Assembly (NCBI GenBank): GCA_018267915.1
Contig: JAFDXN010000033.1
Span: forward strand, 248,001-312,000
Direction: 5' to 3'
DNA from: Bacteroidota bacterium
Lineage (GTDB): Bacteria > Bacteroidota > Bacteroidia > Chitinophagales > Chitinophagaceae
Length of the DNA stretch: 64,000 nucleotides
In this document: piece after piece, positions 43,969-51,371 of the stretch
How positions within the stretch are numbered: the first letter of the stretch is position 1
Layout: the number at the start of each line of letters is the position of its first letter
Notes under the pieces: model-generated
Databases searched by the model: none
The model's input: only the letters and a program-made list of their open reading frames with translations
What the model was told of the DNA's origin: nothing
Position numbers and translations under genes: made by a program

Positions 43969-44355
43969 TTACTTTTTTGTGTTGGTTTTTTTCAGTTCAT
44001 TCAGCAGTTCTTCCAGGTCCTTCACGCTGATGTCTTTTTCTTTGGCAAAAAAGGATAGCATGTTAGTAAAGGAGCCTTCGAAGTATTTTTTGATAAATTG
44101 CTTCATCGACTTTTTGCTGTAGTCATCTTTCTCTACGAGGGCATAGTACCTATTGGCCTTGCCAAAGGTTTCATGTGCTACAAAGCCTTTGTCTTCCAGT
44201 ATCTTAATAATGGTGCTCACCGTATTATAGTGGGGCCTGGGTTCCTGCAGTGTGTCTACCACGTCTTTAATAAACGCTTTATCCAGTTGCCACAGTGCCT
44301 GCATGATCTCTTCTTCTGCTTTGGTGAGTGGTTTGAATGATGCTTTACCAACCAT
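43969..44355 (-). CDS. BlaI/MecI/CopY-family transcriptional repressor
   Basis: 128 residues: a winged-helix DNA-binding domain with LTKAEEEIMQALWQLDK at the start and HYNTVSTIIKILEDKGFV as recognition helix/wing, then a dimerisation helix. It represses the operon until cleaved by the M56 protease, its 3-bp-distant neighbour. Three ACTAA-N4-TTAGT boxes stand directly upstream of its start codon and are very probably its operators. Confidence 0.93.
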   Translation of the reverse strand: MVGKASFKPLTKAEEEIMQALWQLDKAFIKDVVDTLQEPRPHYNTVSTIIKILEDKGFVAHETFGKANRYYALVEKDDYSKKSMKQFIKKYFEGSFTNMLSFFAKEKDISVKDLEELLNELKKTNTKK

Positions 44356-44359
44356 ATCT

Positions 44360-44413
44360 ACTAACTTTTTAGTAAATCTACTAAGTATTTAGTTAACAAA
44401 CTAATTTTTTAGT
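44360..44413. promoter_or_regulatory. Triple BlaI-type operator array
   Basis: ACTAACTTTTTAGT (44360-44373), ACTAAGTATTTAGT (44380-44393) and ACTAATTTTTTAGT (44400-44413) are three palindromes of identical form ACTAA-N4-TTAGT. Start-to-start spacing is exactly 20 bp, close to two helical turns. The array begins 5 bp from the blaI start and ends about 65 bp before the divergent OmpA-domain gene, so it could control both directions. BlaI/MecI-type repressors are known to bind TACA/ACTA-type dyads. Confidence 0.75.
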
Positions 44414-44478
44414 AGTTTGCTTAAAACTACCATGAGAAGCGTATCCCGATTATGCAGTAAAAAACTTAAATTGAGGAA

Positions 44479-45465
44479 ATGAACCGTTGTCTCATCATCT
44501 GTTTAGTGTTGGTCTTTGGTCGTTTAAATGCCCAAACAAAGTGCGATACATTCCACCTTTATTTTGCGCTGAATACCAGTGTGATCGACAGTGCCGCCGC
44601 ATGGGAATTGTCTTCTCTTTATTCAAACGGTGTATTGAGTTCAAAGGACACACTTACGATTATGGGCTATGCGGATATGCTGGGAAAGAACGGGCACAAC
44701 GATAGCCTGTCAACATTGCGGGCGCAACATGTGAAAGACTATCTCTTAAAGAACAATCTCAACAAGGCCACATTCAAACTGTGCACCGGTAAAGGCGCCA
44801 TAAAACGAAACACACCCATGCCCGCCGGTGGCTTCCCCGAGGATAGAAAGGTAGATATCATTGCCAACCATGGCCTGCTAACAAAGAGGACAGAATTAAT
44901 AGTGGGCGAAAAGCCGCCCTTCAGCCCGCAAAAGCTTGAACGTGGGAAGGTCAACGATGCCTTCACCCTCGATAAAATTTATTTCTACCGGGGCAGACAT
45001 ACAGTGAGGGAAACCTCTATACTACAACTAGAGGAGTTGTACAAAGTGATGGCTAGTCATCCACATCTTAAGATCAAACTGGAAGGGCATATATGCTGCG
45101 TGCCTAGGGGACATGATGCGATGGACGAAGACTTCCCTGAAGGGTATTACCTAGGGCCTAAAGAAGACATATACGGTAAACACTTCAAACCGGACCCGAA
45201 ATACATAAGATACAGATACAAACGTGGTGACAGCACATTTACGACTGATCATTACGAGCGGGAGCCGCATTCGGAACACTTAGCCGGAGATAAATTATCT
45301 GAAAACCGCGCATGGCGTGTCTATCGCTATCTGGTAGATAAAGGCATAGATTCGACACGGATATCCTACCAGGGATTTGGCAGCAGCAGGCATGCAGTGG
45401 TTGAACGGGACATGCCTAGTGCAGAGAAGAACATGCGCGTGGAAGTAGTGATTGTTGAAAACTGA
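44479..45465 (+). CDS. Double OmpA-like domain protein (first of tandem pair)
   Basis: 328 residues with a signal peptide (ending RLNAQ). Two OmpA-like domains follow. The first (~25-135) has FALNTSVID, the peptidoglycan-binding GYADMLG, and EDRKVDII. The second (~160-325) has LDKIYFYRG and LSENRAWRVYRYLVDKGID. In the second, the usual GHTD motif is replaced by GHICCVPRG, losing the aspartate and gaining a vicinal cysteine pair; an insertion follows. No barrel or transmembrane domain. It is divergent from the BlaI operator array and 32 bp upstream of a paralogue. Confidence 0.82.
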   Translation: MNRCLIICLVLVFGRLNAQTKCDTFHLYFALNTSVIDSAAAWELSSLYSNGVLSSKDTLTIMGYADMLGKNGHNDSLSTLRAQHVKDYLLKNNLNKATFKLCTGKGAIKRNTPMPAGGFPEDRKVDIIANHGLLTKRTELIVGEKPPFSPQKLERGKVNDAFTLDKIYFYRGRHTVRETSILQLEELYKVMASHPHLKIKLEGHICCVPRGHDAMDEDFPEGYYLGPKEDIYGKHFKPDPKYIRYRYKRGDSTFTTDHYEREPHSEHLAGDKLSENRAWRVYRYLVDKGIDSTRISYQGFGSSRHAVVERDMPSAEKNMRVEVVIVEN

Positions 45466-45497
45466 GCAGCCGACAAAAAAAGCAGTAAATTACTGGT

Positions 45498-46385
45498 GTG
45501 AGGTACTTGTTGACCATAACCTTATTGTTGCTCTGTTCGCTGAGTTTTGCCCAGCAGCAGGATACTTTTCATATCTATTTCGCACTGGATGATACCACGC
45601 TCGATAATGATGCACTGGAACAGATCTCCACCCTATCCTTAAAGGGCAATACCTCGACTACCGACACTCTTATTATCATGGGCTATGCCGATATGCTTGG
45701 CAAAAGCCAGCACAATATATGGCTGTCGAACATGCGGGCGCAACGTGTTAAAGAAAGGCTCTTATCGCAGGGCGTCTCGACAGCCGCCTTCAGACTCTGC
45801 ACTGGCAAGGGAGCGGTGATACACGACACGATGCCCGGCAAGGAAGGCATCAGGGAAGACCGGCGCGTGGACATCATAGCACCGCATGGCATCATCGTAA
45901 AAAAACGGGTGCCTACTTATGTGAAGAAAGGCAAGCCTTTTGCGCCCGATTCGTTCACTAATGCCAAAAAAGGCGACCTCTTCCTGCTCACTAAAGTGTA
46001 TTTCAAAGTGAACCGCCATACCTACGAGCCGGGGGCAGAGGTTGAACTGGACCAGTTGTACAATATACTGGCGAAGAACCAGCATACCTATGTGCGCATA
46101 GAGGGACATGTATGCTGTGTGCCCGTGGGCTTTGATGCTGAGGACTGGGATGTGGCGAAAGGTATGACAGCCGAAGACCTGCGAATAGAGGAAAACAGGC
46201 TCGACCGGCGCCACCTGTCGGAAAACAGGGCATGGAAAGTGCGTAACTACCTTATCAAAAAAGGAATAACCCCGCAGCGCATCAGCTACCTGGGCTATGG
46301 CAGCAGTCGGCCGGCCTGCAAAGAAGACAGTCCCGAAAACCGCAGCCGCAACATGCGCGTAGAGGTGCGCATCATGCAGCAGTAG
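45498..46385 (+). CDS. Double OmpA-like domain protein (second of tandem pair)
   Basis: 295 residues, starting with GTG. The signal peptide is MRYLLTITLLLLCSLSFAQ. It has the same layout as the preceding gene: a first OmpA domain with GYADMLG and EDRRVDII, and a second with GHVCCVPVG, again with CC in place of the HTD motif, and NMRVEVRI at the end. The insertion after CCVP is shorter. Both are tandem duplicates and probably share a transcript. Confidence 0.82.
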   Translation: MRYLLTITLLLLCSLSFAQQQDTFHIYFALDDTTLDNDALEQISTLSLKGNTSTTDTLIIMGYADMLGKSQHNIWLSNMRAQRVKERLLSQGVSTAAFRLCTGKGAVIHDTMPGKEGIREDRRVDIIAPHGIIVKKRVPTYVKKGKPFAPDSFTNAKKGDLFLLTKVYFKVNRHTYEPGAEVELDQLYNILAKNQHTYVRIEGHVCCVPVGFDAEDWDVAKGMTAEDLRIEENRLDRRHLSENRAWKVRNYLIKKGITPQRISYLGYGSSRPACKEDSPENRSRNMRVEVRIMQQ

Positions 46386-46412
46386 CTGCTTTTGCTTTTC
46401 GGCCCATAGTTT

Positions 46413-46420
46413 TACTTTTG
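46413..46420 (+). promoter_or_regulatory. -7 element next to the mtgA start
   Basis: TACTTTTG fits TAnnTTTG and ends 6 bp before the ATG at 46427, suggesting a leaderless transcript. Confidence 0.4.
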
Positions 46421-46426
46421 AATCGG

Positions 46427-47155
46427 ATGGCTACACAACAACGCAGCGGATTCAGCAGGTTTCTGCGCTTCACCTGGCGGCTCATTTTATTGGCTTTTAT
46501 TTCATCGCTGGTTTATACAGTGCTTTGCAGGTGGGTGATGCCGCCCATCACCCTTACACAAACGGCAGCGCTGCTGCAAGGCTACGGGCTGAAGCGCGAC
46601 TACGTAAGTTGGGACGAAATATCACCGAATATCAAACTGGCGGCGATAGCAAGCGAGGACCAGCTATTCCCCGACCATGGCGGCTTCGATTGGAAATCGA
46701 TAGAGAAGAGCATGAATGCAAAGCCTTCAAGGAAGCGTAAACATCCCCGTGTAGCAGGCGCGGGTGCAAGCACCATTAGCCAGCAGACTGCGAAAAATGT
46801 ATTTCTCTGGCAAGGCAGCGGATGGGGACGGTATGTACGGAAAGTACCTGAGGCTTACTTTACTAAATTGATCGAATGGACCTGGGGCAAAAAGCGCATT
46901 CTGGAAGTGTACCTGAACACTATCGAAATGGGGCCGGGCATTTTCGGGGTTGAGGCAGCCTCGAGGGCATACTTCAATAAATCGGCCCGCAACTTGTCGC
47001 GTGCGGAAGCTGCGATGATCATCGCGTGCCTGCCTAATCCAAAACGGTTTACCGTGAAGCCGGCCAGCAGGTGGGTAATTTGGCGCTATCCACACATTAT
47101 GGAGCAAATGGACAACCTGGACGGCGACCCTGACATCGAAGCGCTAATACATTAA
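46427..47155 (+). CDS. mtgA: Monofunctional peptidoglycan glycosyltransferase
   Basis: 242 residues from the ATG at 46427 (the longer frame begins with TTG). A single membrane helix (about residues 17-36) anchors a GT51 domain with catalytic glutamate in AIASEDQLFPDHGGFDW, then GASTISQQTAKN and KKRILEVYLNTIE. It polymerises lipid II into glycan strands, without a transpeptidase domain. It is placed after the OmpA-domain pair, which fits a cell-wall theme. Confidence 0.93.
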   Translation: MATQQRSGFSRFLRFTWRLILLAFISSLVYTVLCRWVMPPITLTQTAALLQGYGLKRDYVSWDEISPNIKLAAIASEDQLFPDHGGFDWKSIEKSMNAKPSRKRKHPRVAGAGASTISQQTAKNVFLWQGSGWGRYVRKVPEAYFTKLIEWTWGKKRILEVYLNTIEMGPGIFGVEAASRAYFNKSARNLSRAEAAMIIACLPNPKRFTVKPASRWVIWRYPHIMEQMDNLDGDPDIEALIH

Positions 47156-47204
47156 CAACTGCGGCTTGGTATAATATTTTAATGTTTCCCGAAAAATCAG
47201 ACAT

Positions 47205-47444
47205 ATGAAAACCACAAAATTGCTGTTTGTTTGTTTATCTATTTTAACCATTACAGCCTGCAACAACAGGAACCCGGGACATAGCACTCCTATCGACTCA
47301 TCGAATGTAAAGGGCGCCCCCGGCGCAACTTATGGGGGCGACGATCCAAAAATGGATCCGGACTCAAACAGAACAAATGTGAACGATACCGGTACAAATG
47401 CCGGCAATGTGCATAATAACGGTAACCCGGACTCCAAAAAGTAA
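47205..47444 (+). CDS. Small Asn/Asp-rich lipoprotein
   Basis: 79 residues with lipobox ITAC (cysteine near residue 19). The mature part is low complexity, rich in Asn, Asp, Gly and Pro, and has no recognisable fold. It resembles the second lipoprotein at 47695 in composition and position. Function unknown; probably attached to the outer membrane. Confidence 0.65.
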   Translation: MKTTKLLFVCLSILTITACNNRNPGHSTPIDSSNVKGAPGATYGGDDPKMDPDSNRTNVNDTGTNAGNVHNNGNPDSKK

Positions 47445-47452
47445 CATGGGGA

Positions 47453-47596
47453 CTAATGCCGGTGTTGCCTGCGCCTCATATCACGCTCCCACAAATACCC
47501 TTTCAGCCACCCGAAGCCTATTACTATTGCTATCAGGGTCAGCGCCATGATCGCTATCATACGGTACAATAATTCTGCAAGGTTGATCTTCTCCAT
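47453..47596 (-). CDS. Possible 47-residue single-helix membrane protein
   Basis: From ATG at 47596: MEKINLAELLYRM, a hydrophobic helix IAIMALTLIAIVIGFGWL, and a basic tail YLWERDMRRRQHRH. The hydrophobic helix followed by an arginine-rich end looks like a genuine small membrane protein. It is too short for common gene callers. No homology evidence. Confidence 0.45.
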   Translation of the reverse strand: MEKINLAELLYRMIAIMALTLIAIVIGFGWLKGYLWERDMRRRQHRH

Positions 47597-47694
47597 ACGC
47601 TTAAATATCTACTGTGAGATATTATAAAAACCATGCTAAGCTATTGGGATGGATATTAACGCCCCAAGGCATGGTATTTTATATATCTAAGCCT

Positions 47695-47904
47695 ATGAGA
47701 TCATTTTGCATTTGCATCTTCGCATTCACACTACTGAACCTGGCGGCCTGTAAAAATGCCGGTAACACCAACCCGTCTAACACAACGAGCGATAGCGCGG
47801 TAGGCGGCACCCCGGCGCCACCTACGGATGGAACCGATATGAGCAAAAAAGGCGTTGATAGCCTGCGACATACGAACAGTACTGGTAGAGACTCGGCTGA
47901 ATAA
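47695..47904 (+). CDS. Small lipoprotein
   Basis: 69 residues from the ATG at 47695 (the longer frame starts at 47614). Lipobox NLAAC is followed by a Thr/Ser/Gly/Asp-rich tail. It has a similar layout to the 47205 lipoprotein. Function unknown. Confidence 0.6.
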   Translation: MRSFCICIFAFTLLNLAACKNAGNTNPSNTTSDSAVGGTPAPPTDGTDMSKKGVDSLRHTNSTGRDSAE

Positions 47905-48234
47905 CAGGAAATGTAAAACAATACTAAATAAGCACACATGACGACAGAGGCGACAGAAAAAGTGAGGATCGAACATCAAAGTCACATCAGCCAAATAGCT
48001 GTTTTTCCCAGCCAGCGCTACCCAGGTTACAGAGCGGGCCATACACGCCATACCCAAATGGTACGTACAAATACCCGCAAAGGGGAAATACTCATTTTGC
48101 CCTGTGCGCTTTCGTTTGGGTATTTAACAGTTAAGATCCTGAGGAAATTAATATACCGGCAATAGCGCGCACACGCCCTCGGGAATATGCCCTTACCGCA
48201 AAGAATTTAAGATCAGTAATAAACCACTAAAAGA
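47905..48234. other. Non-coding interval
   Basis: A 75-codon plus-strand frame at 47938 shows no signal peptide, membrane helix or recognisable motif and is probably chance. I see no other structure until the terminator at 48235. Confidence 0.4.
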
Positions 48235-48261
48235 GAAGCCCCGCCTGATGAGCGGGGCTTC
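48235..48261 (-). terminator. Terminator of the beta-barrel gene
   Basis: GAAGCCCCGC and GCGGGGCTTC pair over 10 bp around a seven-base loop. It lies 27 bp after the stop at 48288 on the minus strand; T-runs are modest. Confidence 0.7.
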
Positions 48262-48287
48262 GTCGTGATCAGTTCATTACTTCGTTA

Positions 48288-48926
48288 CTATTTCAGTCCG
48301 AATAAGACACCAACATTTAATCGAAGGTTCTGGTTCATATTGTTGGTGTTACTTGTATTATCCACGGCATCCAGGAAACCAAGATTGTAACCCAGGTCCA
48401 TATTCAGCCATGTGCCCGGCATCAGCCTCACATTCACACCTGCGCCGGTGTTCAGGCCCACGTCAAAACTATTAAACATATCGCTGTGCATATTGTAAGT
48501 GGTCATCATCGCATCACTGTTCGACACACGGTTTCCATTAATATACTGTACCTCATCTACCTTAAATCCGAATGATGGGCCCAGGTAAACTTTGGGGCGT
48601 ATTGCACTTTTATACGGCCCGAAGAAGTAATAAGCGCGGAGGGGCAGCCTCAGGTAAACAGGATTTACTGTCACTGTGTTTACACCCATGTCAGCTTTGT
48701 AGCCTTCGTGCGAAACAGCCAGTTCACCACCCCATCCCCAGTGAACATCTTTAGAATATACCATGCCGACGCCTATGTAGGGCGACGCCTTAAATCGGTC
48801 GGTACCTGTCAGATTACTTACCCAACTATGACCAAAGCCTGCCACAGGGCCTAGCGATATGTACTGCGCCTGTGAAGAAAACGTGCTCAAGAATAATCCC
48901 GTTGCTAATAATAATGCCTTTTTCAT
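48288..48926 (-). CDS. Outer-membrane beta-barrel protein (PorT-like family)
   Basis: 212 residues from the ATG at 48926 (MKKALLLATGLFLSTFSSQA signal peptide). The body alternates aromatic and polar residues in barrel-like strands: YIGVGMVYS, VYLRLPLRAYYFFG, KVYLGPSFGF and LNMDLGYNLGFLD. It ends in VGVLFGLK. This fits the small outer-membrane beta-barrel family common in Bacteroidota. The function is unknown. Confidence 0.75.
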   Translation of the reverse strand: MKKALLLATGLFLSTFSSQAQYISLGPVAGFGHSWVSNLTGTDRFKASPYIGVGMVYSKDVHWGWGGELAVSHEGYKADMGVNTVTVNPVYLRLPLRAYYFFGPYKSAIRPKVYLGPSFGFKVDEVQYINGNRVSNSDAMMTTYNMHSDMFNSFDVGLNTGAGVNVRLMPGTWLNMDLGYNLGFLDAVDNTSNTNNMNQNLRLNVGVLFGLK

Positions 48927-49046
48927 AAGTAAAATTTTGGTTCTTAAGGGGCAAACAAAAAAACATGCCATCCGTTAAATGACGCACCAAGCATTTAGCG
49001 CTTCCTTAACACATTAGTCAATAAGACATTAAAAAGGGGCTGGTTC

Positions 49047-50435
49047 TTACAGCATTATACCATGCAGGAAAAGGTAAGCAACCGAGAAATAAATGACCAG
49101 GCCTGTAACATCGACCAGCGTAGCAATGAACGGGGCCGAAGAAGCAGCAGGGTCAGCCCCAAGCTTCTTTAATATTAGCGGTAACATAGAGCCTGATAAA
49201 GTTCCCCATAACACTACTCCAACCAAGGCTACTGCAACTGTGAAGCCGATCAATAACCAATGCGCTCCGTATGTATTACCCAATGACTGCCATATGGAGA
49301 TCCGCATAAAGCCTACTATGCCGAGTACAGCGCCTAACGCGACCCCGGATAATATCTCCCGCCGCATGATACGCCACCAATCGCCTATCGTAATATCACC
49401 GACAGCCAATGCTTGTATGATCAGGGTGGCCGCTTGCGAACCGCTGTTACCACCGCTCGATATAATAAGCGGGATAAAAAGTGCAAGTACCGCAGCCTTC
49501 TCAATCTCGCCTTGGAAAAAACCCATCGCCGTAGCGGTAAGCATTTCCCCAAGGAAAAGGATCACCAGCCAGCCAATACGCTTTTTGTACAGACTGAAAA
49601 AGGGTGTCTCAAGATAAGGGAGGTCCAGCGCTTCCACACCACCCATCATTTGCATGTCTTCACTAAATTCTTCACTCGCCACCCACAGCACGTCATCGAT
49701 CGTCACAATGCCAAGGAGCACATTATGGTCATCTATCACCGGCAAGGCCACCCTGTTGTTCATTTTGAACACTTCGTTGGCCATGCTCTGGTCATCGTTT
49801 ACATTCAGTGTAATGAAGCGGCCGTCTATCATCTCGCTCACATGCTTGTCGGGATCGGCCAGCAGGAACTCACGTATCCTTATATCATCAATGAACTTAC
49901 CGCTCTCGTCTATCACATAGATCACGTCGATGGTTTCACTGTCCTTGCCGAATGCACGGATATGCTCCAGCACCTCCTGCACGGTCCAGTCCATGAAAAC
50001 CGCGATGTAGTCCGGCGTCATAAGCCTGCCCACACTGTCTTCTTTATAACCCAGCAGCTTCAGCGTTATTTTGCGTTCCTCCGGATCCAGCAACCGGATC
50101 AATTCTTTTACTACTTCACTCGGCAATTCCTCCAGCAGCGATGTACGGTCATCCGCGGGCAGCTCGTTCAGCAACTCGGCAGTTTTGTAAGGCGACAGCT
50201 CATGTATCACATGCCGCTGCATCGACAAGTCCAGTATCTTAAATGTGCTGGCGGCACGATGCACCGACAGCGCCGACAGTATGCGGGCTGCATGATTGGG
50301 ATATTCGTCTATCCATTCGGCAACAATGCTGATGTTCTGCTCGTCGAGGAAAGCATTCAGGGCAGACGTGTCCCCCTGCGCAAGCAATTGTTCCAATTGC
50401 TCCAGTAATTCCATATGTTCGTTCTGACCGGCCAT
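49047..50435 (-). CDS. mgtE: Magnesium transporter MgtE
   Basis: 462 residues with the standard architecture: an MgtE N-terminal helical domain (about residues 30-130, with ELPADDRTSLLEELP), tandem CBS domains (about 135-260; MTPDYIAVF and ALPVIDDHNVLLGIVTIDDV), and a five-helix membrane domain with IPLIISSGGNSGSQAA. It imports Mg2+ and is gated by Mg2+ binding to the CBS region. A start at 50414 is also possible. Confidence 0.95.
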   Translation of the reverse strand: MAGQNEHMELLEQLEQLLAQGDTSALNAFLDEQNISIVAEWIDEYPNHAARILSALSVHRAASTFKILDLSMQRHVIHELSPYKTAELLNELPADDRTSLLEELPSEVVKELIRLLDPEERKITLKLLGYKEDSVGRLMTPDYIAVFMDWTVQEVLEHIRAFGKDSETIDVIYVIDESGKFIDDIRIREFLLADPDKHVSEMIDGRFITLNVNDDQSMANEVFKMNNRVALPVIDDHNVLLGIVTIDDVLWVASEEFSEDMQMMGGVEALDLPYLETPFFSLYKKRIGWLVILFLGEMLTATAMGFFQGEIEKAAVLALFIPLIISSGGNSGSQAATLIIQALAVGDITIGDWWRIMRREILSGVALGAVLGIVGFMRISIWQSLGNTYGAHWLLIGFTVAVALVGVVLWGTLSGSMLPLILKKLGADPAASSAPFIATLVDVTGLVIYFSVAYLFLHGIML

Positions 50436-50508
50436 GTATCCATAATGCAGAAGATTGGTGAAAAATTACTGTTTTAGCGCCCGGGAAAAACCTGAGCAAA
50501 ACTTTAAA

Positions 50509-50516
50509 TATCTTTG
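50509..50516 (+). promoter_or_regulatory. -7 element, plus strand
   Basis: TATCTTTG fits TAnnTTTG and lies 67 bp before the start at 50584. It is one half of a perfect inverted pair with the minus-strand element at 50523-50530. Confidence 0.4.
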
Positions 50517-50522
50517 AGGTTG

Positions 50523-50530
50523 CAAAGATA
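50523..50530 (-). promoter_or_regulatory. -7 element, minus strand (toward mgtE)
   Basis: TATCTTTG on the minus strand, six bases from the plus-strand copy and 87 bp before the mgtE start at 50435. Both lack a well-spaced -33 TTG. Confidence 0.4.
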
Positions 50531-50583
50531 GCGCATATATGCACTTTTGCAGCCCCATTTATCATATTTTTTAGACTAATAAA

Positions 50584-50892
50584 ATGGAGATAGAAACAGT
50601 ATCCCAGGCCATAGCGGCCCTTAGAGCAGAAGGCTATACCGAGGACTTCAACCTGCAGCAGAACTGCCTGGAGTGCAGGGCCGGTGACTTCAAAGTGTTT
50701 CACGATGAATTTGTCATCGATAAATTCTACCGTTTCGAAGGCGCCTCTGACCCGGCCGACGAGGCAACCGTATATGCAGTCTCGGCACCCAAATACGGTG
50801 TAAAGGGCGTACTGGTAAATGGCTATGGCGTATACACCGAAGACATTACCGACGAAATGCTAAAGACGCTGCAGGTGAAACATGAAGAATAA
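50584..50892 (+). CDS. Small conserved protein (mislabelled phosphoribosylpyrophosphate synthetase family)
   Basis: 102 residues, with SQAIAALRAEGYTEDFNL at the start, then YRFEGASDPADEATVYA and KYGVKGVLVNGYGVY. This matches a small Bacteroidota family often annotated as phosphoribosylpyrophosphate synthetase, although it is a third of the real enzyme's size and lacks its PRPP loop. No reaction can be assigned. It lies 40 bp upstream of a thioredoxin gene on the same strand. Confidence 0.7.
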   Translation: MEIETVSQAIAALRAEGYTEDFNLQQNCLECRAGDFKVFHDEFVIDKFYRFEGASDPADEATVYAVSAPKYGVKGVLVNGYGVYTEDITDEMLKTLQVKHEE

Positions 50893-50932
50893 AGGCATGG
50901 TATTTTTAAAGCCGTTGTAAAACCTCATCGCA

Positions 50933-51235
50933 ATGGCAACTAAGTTCAATGAACTGATACAATCTGAAAAACCTGTCCTGGTCGATTTTACGGCAACGTG
51001 GTGTGGCCCATGCAAGATGATGGCCCCCATATTACAGCAGGTAAAAGACCAGCTAAAGGACGAAGTTACCATTGTTAAGATCGATATTGACCGCAACCCC
51101 GAGATCACACAACACTTCTCTATACAGGGTGTACCAACGCTTATGATATTTCACAAAGGTGACCTTAAATGGCGGCAGTCGGGAGTGATACCAGCCAATA
51201 ACCTCGTTCAGCTTTTACATCAATACGGCAGTTGA
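50933..51235 (+). CDS. Thioredoxin (third copy)
   Basis: 100 residues, a single thioredoxin domain with ATWCGPCKMM at the active site and a standard cis-proline (GVPTLMIF). It differs from the 18581/18908 pair, which have Cys after the cis-proline, so it is the more conventional thioredoxin of the three. It is cotranscribed with the small protein upstream. Confidence 0.93.
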   Translation: MATKFNELIQSEKPVLVDFTATWCGPCKMMAPILQQVKDQLKDEVTIVKIDIDRNPEITQHFSIQGVPTLMIFHKGDLKWRQSGVIPANNLVQLLHQYGS

Positions 51236-51371
51236 GTATTTTTCACAAGAGAACTTCATCCTGCACCCAGCTACACGCCCAGTAGGCTGCCAGGTCGCTA
51301 GGCCGCTAACAGTTCCTACCATGTCCTCGTCTTGATAATAGTATTGTCGTAATTTTTGTATTTTGATAGAC

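Noticed and set aside
47938..48165. 75-codon plus-strand frame
   Set aside because: No membrane segment until the end, no motif, and no support from neighbours.
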